Source: an uncultured Bacteroidales bacterium
GTDB lineage: Bacteria > Bacteroidota > Bacteroidia > Bacteroidales > Bacteroidaceae
Direction of reading: 5' to 3'
Length of the DNA: 55,699 bases
Assembly (NCBI GenBank): GCA_902771725.1
Contig: CACXXT010000015.1
Span: 41,935-97,633 of the forward strand
In this document: positions 32,664 to 43,047 of the stretch, piece by piece
How the letters are laid out: every line of letters begins with the position of its first letter
Numbering within the stretch: position 1 is the first letter of the stretch
Position numbers and translations under genes: made by a program
The notes under the pieces: generated by a model
Told to the model about the DNA's origin: nothing
The model's input: the letters and a program-made list of their open reading frames with translations, nothing else
The model's database searches: none

Positions 32664-35531
32664 ATGGAAAACAGTATTCTCAAGCGAAGGCTCGCCAGAA
32701 GAGTGAGCCGACTGTTTGCTGCCGCACTCCTCGTCGGTGGCCCGCTGGCGTGGTGGTCTTGTACGGACGACCTGCTCACGGGAACTCCCACGTGGTTGGG
32801 TAGCAGCATTTATGAAGAGCTGGAGAGCCGCGGCGACTTTAAGACGACGCTAGCCCTCATCAACGATCCGGATTTGTCGGAAACGAACTATCCGGAGATG
32901 CTCCGTCGCACGGGTAGCGTCACGCTGTTCGTGGCCGACGACGCCGCATGGTCGCGTTTCCTGCAGAAGCGCGGAGTCTCCTCGGTGGCCGAACTCTCGA
33001 AGGCCGAGAAGAAGAACCTGCTGAAGGGCGCTATGATCAACAACGCGTACCTCATCGAACTGCTGAGCAACCGCCCGGGCGATCCCCCTTCGGAGGGAAC
33101 GTTCATGCGCCGCGAGTCTCGTCTGGACATCTCGGACTCCATACCCGTGGCACTGGCAGCAGAGATGCCTGCCCTGAATCCTGCTCGCATCACCTATGAT
33201 GCCGCAGGCAACGCCCAGACCACCGACTACTGGGCTGCCGTACGCGGGCGCCAAAAGCTCTATCTTTACAAGGACAACACCGTTCCGACGATGGTTCACT
33301 TCACTCCCGATTTCATGATAACCAATGACATCATGACGGAAGATATCCAGAAGCTGACCAATGGTGAGTGTGAGAACACGGACCGTAGCTACATCAACGG
33401 TCAGCCCATAGCCGAGAACGACGGCCGCTGGCCGGATAAGGACGTGAACCCCGACGGCTCGCCGAAGAAGTTCCTCCAGGACATCACCTGCCAGAACGGA
33501 TATATCCACGTACTGGAGCAGGTGCCGGAGCCCCTTCCCAATATGGCCGAAATCATCCGCACGAAGCCTCAGTTCAGTATCTTCAGCTCGCTGCTGGAAC
33601 GCTACAGCTATCCTCAGTTTATCGGTACGCGCGAGATTGATGGTAAGGTGGACTCCATTTATGTCAAGCGCTACTTCAACGAGGGCAAGGCAGATCGCGC
33701 GCTGAACACCATCACGGAGACCGGCACAAAGCTGGGTGAAGTACTTTCGTTGGATCCGGGATGGAACAACTACTGCATCAACACGAACTCCAATACGATT
33801 ACTTCCGGCAGTGATGGCGCAGCCATCTTCGTTCCTACGAACGAATGGATGGAGTACTACCTCACCTCGGGTGACGGTCGAGCCATCGGCGCCAAGTATG
33901 GCAACAACTGGGACAACGTGCCCGACGAGATCGTTCTTCCATTCCTGAACAACTGCATCAAGAGCAGCCTTGTCTCCACCATTCCCAGCAAGTTTGAGAA
34001 CGTGAAGAACACCGAGTCCGAAGCCATGGGCCTGTCAATCGACAAGGTGGACAGCTGCTTCATGGCCTGCAACGGCGTGGTCTACCAAATGAACGCCGTG
34101 TACGTGGCTCCTGACCACCAAAGCGTGTTCTTCCCCGTTCGTCTGCGCCAGGATGAGGACCAAAGCATCATGTACCGCTTCATTTCCGACACGCGCTACA
34201 AGCCAGGCTCTGGCGTGAACTGGACGGTGAACTGGACGGGCTATGAGAATAGGGCTTATGTGAACTCTATGGCTTCGACCTACAGCTACCTGTTGCCAAA
34301 GGATCAGGCATTCGGCGCTTTCATCGATCCGTTCTCCATCTACGAGCGCAAGCCCGCAGCCTATAAATATTATGTGGATCCCTCGGATCAGTACTTCCCC
34401 GTCTCGGCCACCGTGTATGAGGCCGTGCTGGACTCCACCACGATGAAGTACACAGCCACTGAGACCGCTACTTCCTTCCAGCCGCGCACTCATGTAACTG
34501 GTAGCACCCCCGATGGTGGTATGGGGTTGATTAACAATCGTTTATCCGATTTCTTCGATAACCTCATCATCGTTCACGGCCAGAAGGGATCTCAGACCTT
34601 CCACGAAGGTCAGAGCATCTACCTCACCAAAGGTGGCAATCCTATTCAGGTGCGCTTTGAGGGCGGACAAGTGACGGGTGTCGCCGGCAGCGCACAGATG
34701 GAAGAAGGTACCTTCATACCCATCGCCGACCGTTATGACCTGACGGAGAACGGTAATGGTATCTCCTACCTGTTGGACGAGCTTCCTACTACGACGCTGA
34801 CGACCCCCTATGAGGTCCTCAACGACTCGGTGAAGCATCCGGAGTTCACGCCGTTCGCCGACCTGCTTGCCAGTTCCTCCGTCCTCAGCACGTCCGGAGA
34901 CTTCGACGGTTCGCACGTCTGCATCGGACGCGCACTGAACATTATGGGCAACTTCCACTATACAGTCTACGTGCCTCAAGGCGACAAGATTCAATCTCTT
35001 GTTGATGCGCATAAACTCCCTTCACTTGAAGAATACGATGCCTGGGGAGCAGTGCTGGATTCCGCCATCGTACTCAACCGCGACAGTCTGATGACAGAAG
35101 AAGAACTCGACTCTATCCGCATGCTGAAGGACTCCTGCCAGACTATTATTCAGAACACCATCAATAACTTTATCCGCTACCATGTGCAAGACGGATCCAT
35201 CTATCTGGGTGGCGAACAGGGACAGGGTGTCTATGAAACTGCAAACTTCGATGAGGACGCCAGCCGTTTCCGCCGCTTGAGTGTGAACAACACCAGCTCG
35301 GGAATCACTGTGACCGATGCCAGCGGAAAGACCGTTAACGTCGTGAACGAAGGCAGTAATATTGTAGCCCGCCAGTATGTTTTCACGAAGACTACGCGCT
35401 GGTACTATATCACCTCGCCCGTGGTCATTCATCTTATAGATGATGTCCTCCTCTATTCCAACGACCAGTTGCTTCCCGACGACTTCCCCTATCCGGTGCC
35501 GCCCACTCGCAACTCGGTGAAACGCAAATAA
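32664..35531 (+). CDS. Fasciclin (FAS1) domain surface lipoprotein, 955 residues
   Basis: A hydrophobic signal ends in PLAWWSC with probable lipidated C33. FAS1 modules are recognised by their H1 and H2 signatures: TGSVTLFVADDAAWSRFL near 75-92, GAAIFVPTNEWM near 382-393 paired with VVYQMNAVYVAPD near 473-485, and a last one closing with VIHLIDDVLLYSND near 922-935. Three or four FAS1 units are likely. FAS1 domains mediate adhesion or ligand binding outside the cell. It is the first gene of an operon-like row; SusC follows after 12 bases. Confidence 0.82.
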   Translation: MENSILKRRLARRVSRLFAAALLVGGPLAWWSCTDDLLTGTPTWLGSSIYEELESRGDFKTTLALINDPDLSETNYPEMLRRTGSVTLFVADDAAWSRFLQKRGVSSVAELSKAEKKNLLKGAMINNAYLIELLSNRPGDPPSEGTFMRRESRLDISDSIPVALAAEMPALNPARITYDAAGNAQTTDYWAAVRGRQKLYLYKDNTVPTMVHFTPDFMITNDIMTEDIQKLTNGECENTDRSYINGQPIAENDGRWPDKDVNPDGSPKKFLQDITCQNGYIHVLEQVPEPLPNMAEIIRTKPQFSIFSSLLERYSYPQFIGTREIDGKVDSIYVKRYFNEGKADRALNTITETGTKLGEVLSLDPGWNNYCINTNSNTITSGSDGAAIFVPTNEWMEYYLTSGDGRAIGAKYGNNWDNVPDEIVLPFLNNCIKSSLVSTIPSKFENVKNTESEAMGLSIDKVDSCFMACNGVVYQMNAVYVAPDHQSVFFPVRLRQDEDQSIMYRFISDTRYKPGSGVNWTVNWTGYENRAYVNSMASTYSYLLPKDQAFGAFIDPFSIYERKPAAYKYYVDPSDQYFPVSATVYEAVLDSTTMKYTATETATSFQPRTHVTGSTPDGGMGLINNRLSDFFDNLIIVHGQKGSQTFHEGQSIYLTKGGNPIQVRFEGGQVTGVAGSAQMEEGTFIPIADRYDLTENGNGISYLLDELPTTTLTTPYEVLNDSVKHPEFTPFADLLASSSVLSTSGDFDGSHVCIGRALNIMGNFHYTVYVPQGDKIQSLVDAHKLPSLEEYDAWGAVLDSAIVLNRDSLMTEEELDSIRMLKDSCQTIIQNTINNFIRYHVQDGSIYLGGEQGQGVYETANFDEDASRFRRLSVNNTSSGITVTDASGKTVNVVNEGSNIVARQYVFTKTTRWYYITSPVVIHLIDDVLLYSNDQLLPDDFPYPVPPTRNSVKRK

Positions 35532-35543
35532 ACAGGCCCGAAG

Positions 35544-38500
35544 ATGAAAACACTAAGATATTACATAACGCTCAGCCTGTTGCTGGTCAGCACACTGGCA
35601 ATGGCTCAGATTTCGCGCATCAGCGGTACCATCAGCGATGATATTGACGTACTGCCGGGCGCCAGTGTGGCAGAGGTCGACGCATCGAACCGTGTCGTCA
35701 ACGCCACCGTGACCGATATGAACGGTAACTTCGTGCTCCCCATCAAGAGTGCGAAGAACCAACTGCGCATCAGCTTCATGGGCTACAAAACCCAGCAGCT
35801 GCCTATCAACAAGACCGTCTTCAAGATTACCATGCAGGATGCCACTAAGACGATGAAGGAAGTGGTGAAGACGGCAAAGAAGAAAATGAAGACCTCGGGT
35901 CTGGCCATCCCCGAACGAGAAGTCAGCTTCTCGGCACAGGGCATCTCGGCCAAGGAGTTCGAGGGACTGGGTATCACCTCCGTGGACGAGGCCCTGCAGG
36001 GACGTATCGCCGGTCTGGACATCGTGATGAACTCCGGTGACCTCGGTTCGGGCACATCCATGCGTCTGCGTGGTGCTACCACCGTGTCCACCCTGACAAG
36101 CAACGAACCGCTGATCGTGGTGAACGGCAACGTCTGGAGCGTGGACCTCTCGGACTTCGATGTGGCCACCGCCAACGACGAGAAGTTCGCTCAGCTGCTG
36201 AACGTCAACACCGAGGATATCGAGGACATCAAGGTCCTGAAGGATGCTGCCGCCACCGCCATCTGGGGTTCCCAGGGTGCAAACGGTGTCATCGAGATCA
36301 CCACCAAGCGTGGCCGCAAGGGCCCGCCCCGCGTGAACTACTCTGTGAAGCTGACTATGACGCACCAGCCCGACGGCATCAAGCTGCTGGACGGTGACCA
36401 CTACACGATGTTGCTGAAGGAATCCTACTTCAACCCGCAGCAGCAGACCTATGTGGGTCAGGTGCGCGAGCTGAACTACGACGAGACCTACTCCGAGTTT
36501 CTGATGTTCAACAAGAACACCGACTGGGTGGAACTCGTGAAGCAGAACGGTCTGCGTCAGAACCACTATATCACCATCGACGGTGGTGACGAGAAGACGC
36601 TGTTCCGCATCTCCGGCGGTTATGACCACGAGACGGGTACCATCATCGAGCAGAAGCTGAACCGCTTCACCACACGTATGGCTCTGGACTACACCGTCAA
36701 CGACCGCATCACCATCAACTCCAACTTCTCGCTGACGTACACGAAGAACAACCGCAACTACGACGGCCTGCTGGGCATTGCTTACAAGAAGATGCCTAAC
36801 CTCTCGCCCTACCGCTGGGAGTACGACGCTGACGGCAATCCCTATGAGACGGACGAGTTCTATATCGTGCCTCGCTACGCCTTCACGGACTACGGCCGCC
36901 TGACGACAGCCCAGAGTAGCAACTTCAACGACCAGCGTGACTTGCACAACCCTCTGGCCAGTGCCAAGTACGCCAAGAACGACCAGACGACCTACGACAT
37001 CCAGCCCGAATTGATCCTTAATTACAAGCTTCTGGGTCTGGATGATAGCCATCACCAGTTGAACTACCAGGGTCGTGTGCTCGTCCAGGTTTATAACGAA
37101 TATACCGACCAGAGTTTCCCCAGCTCGCTGGTCACTAATAACTACTGGGATACCGGCACGGCCTACAGCTTCTCGCGCAAGAACCTGGCCTTCACGACCA
37201 CCCACACGCTGCAGTTCCAGCCTCACTTCAAAAACGAAGACCACTACCTGACAGCGATGGGACGCTTCCAGCTCGTCAGTGGCAGCTCCAGCAACCAGAG
37301 CACGAACGTCAACCGCCTGCCGGCGAACCTCGAGTCCGTCACCTCCGGCGCACACGTCACCGGCATGGGCAGCGGCTTCAATGAATGGCGCTCTCTCTAC
37401 TACACCATCTCCACGCACTACAGCTACAAGAGCCGCTACATGGCCGACTTCTCGATGCGCGTGGATGCTACCACGAGGTTCGGTGAGAACAACCGCTGGG
37501 GTTACTTCCCCGCTATCTCCGGCCGATGGAACGTCATCGATGAACCCTGGATGGAATGGGCACGAGACAAACTCAAGATCAGCATGCTCAGCGTGGCCCC
37601 AGGTTGGGGTCTCGTGGGTAACCCTCCCGGACAGGACTACCTCTACATGAACCGCTTCGCCCAGGGCAGCCGCTACCTCGATCAGGTCAGCATGAACCCC
37701 AGCGGACTGAAGCTCACCGATATGAAGTGGGAGAACATCTACACCTGGAACCTGGGTCTCAGACTCCACTTCTTCGACGACCGACTGAAGTTCGTCGTGG
37801 ACCTCTACCGCCGTACTACGAAGGATATGCTCATGCCTAATGCCGGCATACCTTCCAGCAACGGTTGGTCTGCCCTGACCTACAAGAACGTGGGCGACAT
37901 GAAGAACGAAGGTTGGGAATTCCAGATTGACGGCGAACGCCTGCTGAAGAAGGGTAAGTTCTACATGGATGCCTATGTGAACTTCGCCAACAACCGCAAT
38001 GTCATCACCGCCATGGATCCTCAGATCCTTGCAGGTCTGAACATCGACTGGACGGAGAACAACCGCAGCGTGTTGCAGCGCGTGCAGCTGAACAACCCCT
38101 TCGGTTCTATCTACGGATTCAAGTATAAAGGTGTCTACATGTACAACTACGACACCGCCCGCCGTATCGTGCGCGAGGATAATCGCGCCAATAAGGCTAA
38201 TGGCACCACCGTGGACCGTCTGCAGGAGAACCTGAACAAGGGGTGGACTTATCCCATTGTGCTCAATTCCGACGGAACCTACGTCAAGGACGCCCAGGGT
38301 GATCCCATCCAGACACGTTTTGCCTACAAGACCTCCTCGGGCACCGGCTACACCTTCAAGGGTGGTGATGCCATCTATGAGGATGTCAACCACGATGGTA
38401 ACATCAACCAGCTCGACATCATGTACCTGGGCAACTCTCTGCCTCGTCTGACTGGCGGTTTCGGTTTCACACTGCACTACGACCGCCTGGCCCTGCGCGC

Positions 38501-38936
38501 GAACTTCAACTACCGTATCGATTACGACATCCTGAACATGGCCCGTCTGGACATGGAGTCCATGATCAGCAACAACAACCAGAGCGAAGCCGTGAACTAC
38601 CGCTGGCGCAAGGAAGGCGACATCACCTCCATCCCGCGCGCTATGTTCGGTAATGGTACGAACTACAACACGCTCATCAGCGACCGCTTCGTCGAGGACG
38701 GTACGTTCCTGCGCCTAAACTTCCTGCAGCTGAGCTACAGCTTCGACCCGAAGAAACTGAAGAAGTACCACATGAGCACGCTGAGTTTCTACGCCAGCGC
38801 CAACAACCTCTTCTGCCTGACGAAGTACTCCGGAGTGGATCCCGAAATCGGCTACGGCGGCTACGGCGTCACCACCGACGGCTCGCAGACTCCGCGTTCG
38901 AAGTCCTACACCGTAGGCCTCACCATTGGTTTCTAA
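35544..38936 (+). CDS. SusC/RagA family TonB-linked outer membrane protein (first)
   Basis: 1130 residues. Signal peptide MKTLRYYITLSLLLVSTLAMAQ, then a carboxypeptidase-regulatory-like domain (about 24-95, GASVAEVDASNRVVNATVTD). The plug (about 130-255) has SVDEALQGRIAGLDIV and the SusC signature LKDAAATAIWGSQGANGVIEITTK near 231-254. A 22-strand barrel ends SYTVGLTIGF with terminal Phe. It imports large ligands across the outer membrane, driven by TonB, with SusD as lid. SusD follows 21 bases later. Confidence 0.96.
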   Translation: MKTLRYYITLSLLLVSTLAMAQISRISGTISDDIDVLPGASVAEVDASNRVVNATVTDMNGNFVLPIKSAKNQLRISFMGYKTQQLPINKTVFKITMQDATKTMKEVVKTAKKKMKTSGLAIPEREVSFSAQGISAKEFEGLGITSVDEALQGRIAGLDIVMNSGDLGSGTSMRLRGATTVSTLTSNEPLIVVNGNVWSVDLSDFDVATANDEKFAQLLNVNTEDIEDIKVLKDAAATAIWGSQGANGVIEITTKRGRKGPPRVNYSVKLTMTHQPDGIKLLDGDHYTMLLKESYFNPQQQTYVGQVRELNYDETYSEFLMFNKNTDWVELVKQNGLRQNHYITIDGGDEKTLFRISGGYDHETGTIIEQKLNRFTTRMALDYTVNDRITINSNFSLTYTKNNRNYDGLLGIAYKKMPNLSPYRWEYDADGNPYETDEFYIVPRYAFTDYGRLTTAQSSNFNDQRDLHNPLASAKYAKNDQTTYDIQPELILNYKLLGLDDSHHQLNYQGRVLVQVYNEYTDQSFPSSLVTNNYWDTGTAYSFSRKNLAFTTTHTLQFQPHFKNEDHYLTAMGRFQLVSGSSSNQSTNVNRLPANLESVTSGAHVTGMGSGFNEWRSLYYTISTHYSYKSRYMADFSMRVDATTRFGENNRWGYFPAISGRWNVIDEPWMEWARDKLKISMLSVAPGWGLVGNPPGQDYLYMNRFAQGSRYLDQVSMNPSGLKLTDMKWENIYTWNLGLRLHFFDDRLKFVVDLYRRTTKDMLMPNAGIPSSNGWSALTYKNVGDMKNEGWEFQIDGERLLKKGKFYMDAYVNFANNRNVITAMDPQILAGLNIDWTENNRSVLQRVQLNNPFGSIYGFKYKGVYMYNYDTARRIVREDNRANKANGTTVDRLQENLNKGWTYPIVLNSDGTYVKDAQGDPIQTRFAYKTSSGTGYTFKGGDAIYEDVNHDGNINQLDIMYLGNSLPRLTGGFGFTLHYDRLALRANFNYRIDYDILNMARLDMESMISNNNQSEAVNYRWRKEGDITSIPRAMFGNGTNYNTLISDRFVEDGTFLRLNFLQLSYSFDPKKLKKYHMSTLSFYASANNLFCLTKYSGVDPEIGYGGYGVTTDGSQTPRSKSYTVGLTIGF

Positions 38937-38957
38937 CATCAAGCAAGAATTGAAGAT

Positions 38958-40763
38958 ATGAAACACCTATATAATAATATAAAGAGAGCTGCGCTGGCCG
39001 CCTGTGTCGGTCTGCTTGCAGCAGGATGTGCCGACTTCCTCGAGATTGAACCCCGCGACATTGTTACGGAGGACAACTTCTGGAACGAGAAGACAGACAT
39101 CGAACAGATGGTGGCTGGTTGTTATGCGTCCATGCAGAGCGAGGACTTCATCAACCGCTGCATCGTCTGGGGAGAGCTCCGCAGCGACAACATCTTCCCA
39201 GGCAACAACGTGCAAAACGATCATTACGACCTCTATCAGACGCTGCGCGAGAATCTGCTGTCGACGAACCAGTTTACCAACTGGAGCAGTTTCTACGCCG
39301 TCATCAACAAGTGCAACACCATCATCCGCATGGCACCCATCGTGAGCCAGAAGGATCCCTCGTACCGCGAGAGTGACGTACGTGCCACCATCGCCGAGGT
39401 GACGGCCCTGCGTTCCCTCTGTTATTTCTACCTCATCCGTGCCTTTGAGGACGTGCCTTTCTACCGCGAGAGTGTGCAGCAGGAAGACGAAGTTCACTAC
39501 CTCGCTCCCAGCAGCTTCAGCTACATCCTCAAGGAGATTATCAAGGACCTTGAGGCCGTGAAGAACGATGCCATCTCGCGCTATCCCGTGACCAATCAGG
39601 ACGCCATCGGAGGAATGTACAATAGCAACTGCAACCGCATCACCCGCTACGGCATCGATGCCATGCTCTGCGACATGTACCTCTGGACTGGCGAGTGGGA
39701 CAAGTGCATCGCTTGTGCCGAGGAGATCATGGACCGCAAGGCAGCTGACTACAAGGAGTTCTACAGCACGCAGACCTCCAGTAGCACAACCTCTGGTACT
39801 CCACGTGAGATGACTCCTGCACCCTACGGACGTGTGGCTTATCTTTATGACAATCCTCGCCAGAATCCCTCCATGGCATTCAACGCCATCTTTGGAACTG
39901 GCAATAGCTTCGAGAGCATTTTTGAGCTGAGTTTCAACTGGAACAGCAATGCTACAAGCTTCGTCAAGAGTATGTCGCTTGCCAGATTCTATGGCTCCGG
40001 TAATACGAACAAGGACCTTGGTCCCACCAACACCGGTTCAGGATGGCTGACAGCCAACCCCAGCATTGTCAGCGACGTCAAATCCAAGGCATGGGTATAT
40101 TTCCAGCACCAGTATGATTTGCGTTTCTTCAACACGATTGGTCCTGAGAGTAATGACTACAGTACTGGTTACATTCGCAAGTTGGTGGCTGAGCGTTTCA
40201 ACGTTACTGCTGATGGTGCCAACACCGAGATTCCGTTCTCTAGTGCCTTCACCCTCGATCGTGAATTCAACCGCAACTGGATTTTCTATCGCTTGACAGA
40301 CGTCATGCTCATGGAGGCTGAGGCACTGCTTCAGAAAGCCACTGATGAAAATACTCCAGAGAACACAGAATTAATGCACAAGGCCTTTGACCTTATCTAC
40401 CTTGTGAATTTCCGTTCGCTTTCCGACGAGTCCCGCAAACTGGCCACCAATGCACCAGCACTGGCAACGCGTAATTTGATGATTTCCTTCCTCATGAAGG
40501 AGCGAAACCGCGAACTCATGTTTGAGGGCAAGCGTTGGTTTGATCTCGTACGTTATGCGTATCGTGATGGGAAACCCGACATCCTGCGTGCCAACGTGCC
40601 GTCGTCCAAGACAACAGGTGGCACAAGCTCCAATCGTGGATTCCCAAGCATGTCTCACCTCTTCTGGCCCTACAACAAAGAGGAGATGAAGGTGAACACC
40701 AACCTCACCCAGAAGGCTATCTACAAGAACGAATCCAGTGAAGGCATCGAAATGAATAAATAA
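38958..40763 (+). CDS. SusD/RagB family surface lipoprotein (first)
   Basis: 601 residues. Lipobox LLAAGC, C24. The SusD start FLEIEPRDIVTEDNFWNEKT (27-46) is typical. TPR-like helices follow (ATIAEVTALRSLCYFYLIRA near 139-158) and the C-terminal RNRELMFEGKRWFDLVRYAY near 517-536 is a strong family signature. It is the ligand-binding lid of the adjacent SusC. Separated by 20 bases from the second FAS1 gene, which is probably a further part of the same surface complex. Confidence 0.95.
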   Translation: MKHLYNNIKRAALAACVGLLAAGCADFLEIEPRDIVTEDNFWNEKTDIEQMVAGCYASMQSEDFINRCIVWGELRSDNIFPGNNVQNDHYDLYQTLRENLLSTNQFTNWSSFYAVINKCNTIIRMAPIVSQKDPSYRESDVRATIAEVTALRSLCYFYLIRAFEDVPFYRESVQQEDEVHYLAPSSFSYILKEIIKDLEAVKNDAISRYPVTNQDAIGGMYNSNCNRITRYGIDAMLCDMYLWTGEWDKCIACAEEIMDRKAADYKEFYSTQTSSSTTSGTPREMTPAPYGRVAYLYDNPRQNPSMAFNAIFGTGNSFESIFELSFNWNSNATSFVKSMSLARFYGSGNTNKDLGPTNTGSGWLTANPSIVSDVKSKAWVYFQHQYDLRFFNTIGPESNDYSTGYIRKLVAERFNVTADGANTEIPFSSAFTLDREFNRNWIFYRLTDVMLMEAEALLQKATDENTPENTELMHKAFDLIYLVNFRSLSDESRKLATNAPALATRNLMISFLMKERNRELMFEGKRWFDLVRYAYRDGKPDILRANVPSSKTTGGTSSNRGFPSMSHLFWPYNKEEMKVNTNLTQKAIYKNESSEGIEMNK

Positions 40764-40783
40764 TATCAGCATAATAGAAGACT

Positions 40784-43006
40784 ATGAAAAGGATAAATCA
40801 CTATTTTACATGGTTGGCCGCCGTAGGAGCGCTGGCTGTGGGTGCCCTCTCACTGACTTCGTGCAATGACGACATCGCCACAGACGACCTCTACACCTAC
40901 AAGGCAGAAATGCTCAGTGACTGGCTCCGCAACAACAAGGACTTCTCTGAGTTCGCAGCCATCGTGGAACGTGCCGGAAAGATGGACCTCTTCTCCACCT
41001 ATGGCACCTATACCTGCTTTGCGCCGACCAACGCAGCCGTGCGCGAGTACCTGCAGTCCCGAGGCCTGAGCTCCGTGGATCAGCTCTCCGTTGAAGACTG
41101 CGATACCCTCACTTGTACGGCCGTGCTCGACCGTATGTATTTCACCACAGAACTGGGTGAGGAACTCGCTCAGGCCGGTGATGACGAGAATGCCAATGTC
41201 GAGAAGACTGCCTGGCTCGCCTCTACCAACTTGCTTGGCCGATATCTCAGTATAGAGGCCATGCCCATCACCGTGGAGCAGGAGGAGGCCGATGGTACTA
41301 TAAAGGAAGTCGCCGCGACCACCTACCGTATCAACAAGACCGGTACAATCATCTATGCCCTCCAAAATGACTCCGTTGAGAACGGTGTCGTACATCCTGT
41401 TGACGGCCTCGTGGCTTCATCTTCCGAGACGCTGCCTGTGTTGTTGAAGAATGATCCCAATATCAGCCTCTTCAACCTCTGTCTGGAGATGACGGGCTTG
41501 ACTCGGGAGATGTATCGGACCAAAGATGCCAGCTACGACCCATACTACTGGCGCGATGAGAAGAAGATGGAACGTGAAGAGGGTTACTTCTCTGGTGCCC
41601 AGCGTGACTACTGCCATGTGCCACAAGAGCGCCGTTTCGGATTCACCGCCTTCTGCGTGCCCGATAGCATCCTGGCCAACTACAGTCAGTACGCTGCCGA
41701 GACAGGTTGGAACCGCGATATCACATCGTGGGAGGATCTTTATGACTACGCTTGCTTCGTCTATCCCGAAGGAGCTGGATCCGACTACTACGGCAAGGAC
41801 GCCGAGGCTCTGAAGGATCCCCGCAACCCCCTGTACAAGCTCATCGCCTACCACTTGCTCAACCGCAAGGGTATGTACAACAAGCTCTACACGAACTGCT
41901 CCATTTACCACGCTCTGGTGAACTCCACCGAGTGGTATAGCACCATGAGCCCGCTTTCGACTCTGAAGGTGGAGCACATTTCAGCCACCGTCAATCGCTA
42001 TCGTGGTGATGCCCGCCCAAACACCCTGTACCTCAACCGAATGTACGATCCCCTGCGTCCGGCCCTGAATCATCGCGGCGCCATCGTCAGCCCCTCAGTG
42101 GCAAAGGGTTACACACAGGAGGCCATCAACGGAGTGTACTACTACATCGACCGCCTGATAGACTACGGAAAGAAGACCCGCGAGACGGTGTTCAACGCTC
42201 GTATGCGCATGGATCTCTATACACTCTTCCCCGAGTTCATGAATAACGACCTGCGTACCACCATAACCCATGGAGCTGGTATTCCAACCGAAGACCCCAA
42301 CGCTCCTGCTCGTAACTACATCTTCCCTCCCGGATATCTTGACAATGTGGAACTCTCGGAGGACGGCGACTTCTTCTTGCAGAATTGCCGCAACTATTTC
42401 TGGAGCTACGAGGGCGATGAGCTGAACCTCCGGTCTGACAACGACTCTTACGACATCACGTTCAACCTGCCGAGTGTGCCCAGCGGTCAGTATCAAATCC
42501 GTCTCGGTTTCTGCGCCATGGCCAACCGAGGTATCGCCCAGTTCTATGTTGACAATATCCCTCAGGGAATTCCTCTCGATATGCGTAACACAGATGACGG
42601 CATCTTCGCTCAGCGCATCGGCGGATGGGTGTCCATTCCTGGAACCGGCACTCCGACAGGAAGCCAGAAATCACGCATCGACCAGTCCAAGAAGGATATG
42701 CACAACCTAGGATGGTATCACGCTCCACGCTCTACTCGCTATTCCTGGACCAGCGGTAACCACCAGAGCCAAGTTCTGGATGATCTGCAGCTTGGAACCA
42801 ACAACTCAGGAGCCGCTTCCGAGGCCGCGCGCAATGTGCGAAAAGTGCTCTTCGAAGGCTATCTCGACGGAGCCAAACAGCATACCATGCGCATTCGCTC
42901 CGTCATGGCTATCGGTGGTGCAGAGCTGATGCTTGACTACCTGGAGATTGTGCCGAAGAGTGTCTATGGTGTCGACAGCGAGGATGCTGCCGAGGACGAT
43001 AACTAA
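40784..43006 (+). CDS. Fasciclin (FAS1) domain surface lipoprotein, 740 residues
   Basis: Lipobox LTSC with C27. The first FAS1 module begins SEFAAIVERAGKMDLFSTYG (about 51-70) and GTYTCFAPTNAAVREYL (70-86). The second spans about 220-480, with FGFTAFCVPDSILANYS and INGVYYYIDRLIDYG near its end. The C-terminal 200 residues (from about 545) are beta-rich (YDITFNLPSVPSGQYQIRLG) and look like a separate sandwich domain, perhaps ligand binding; I do not recognise it with confidence. The end is acidic. Confidence 0.82.
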   Translation: MKRINHYFTWLAAVGALAVGALSLTSCNDDIATDDLYTYKAEMLSDWLRNNKDFSEFAAIVERAGKMDLFSTYGTYTCFAPTNAAVREYLQSRGLSSVDQLSVEDCDTLTCTAVLDRMYFTTELGEELAQAGDDENANVEKTAWLASTNLLGRYLSIEAMPITVEQEEADGTIKEVAATTYRINKTGTIIYALQNDSVENGVVHPVDGLVASSSETLPVLLKNDPNISLFNLCLEMTGLTREMYRTKDASYDPYYWRDEKKMEREEGYFSGAQRDYCHVPQERRFGFTAFCVPDSILANYSQYAAETGWNRDITSWEDLYDYACFVYPEGAGSDYYGKDAEALKDPRNPLYKLIAYHLLNRKGMYNKLYTNCSIYHALVNSTEWYSTMSPLSTLKVEHISATVNRYRGDARPNTLYLNRMYDPLRPALNHRGAIVSPSVAKGYTQEAINGVYYYIDRLIDYGKKTRETVFNARMRMDLYTLFPEFMNNDLRTTITHGAGIPTEDPNAPARNYIFPPGYLDNVELSEDGDFFLQNCRNYFWSYEGDELNLRSDNDSYDITFNLPSVPSGQYQIRLGFCAMANRGIAQFYVDNIPQGIPLDMRNTDDGIFAQRIGGWVSIPGTGTPTGSQKSRIDQSKKDMHNLGWYHAPRSTRYSWTSGNHQSQVLDDLQLGTNNSGAASEAARNVRKVLFEGYLDGAKQHTMRIRSVMAIGGAELMLDYLEIVPKSVYGVDSEDAAEDDN

Positions 43007-43047
43007 GGCTCTACAAATAGTTTTCTTTAACCCGAATTTCATCAGCA

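Noticed and set aside
35553..38477. A 974-codon open frame on the minus strand
   Set aside because: It mirrors the first SusC gene. The plus-strand protein has full family motifs and the minus product has a composition typical of antisense frames in GC-rich genes.
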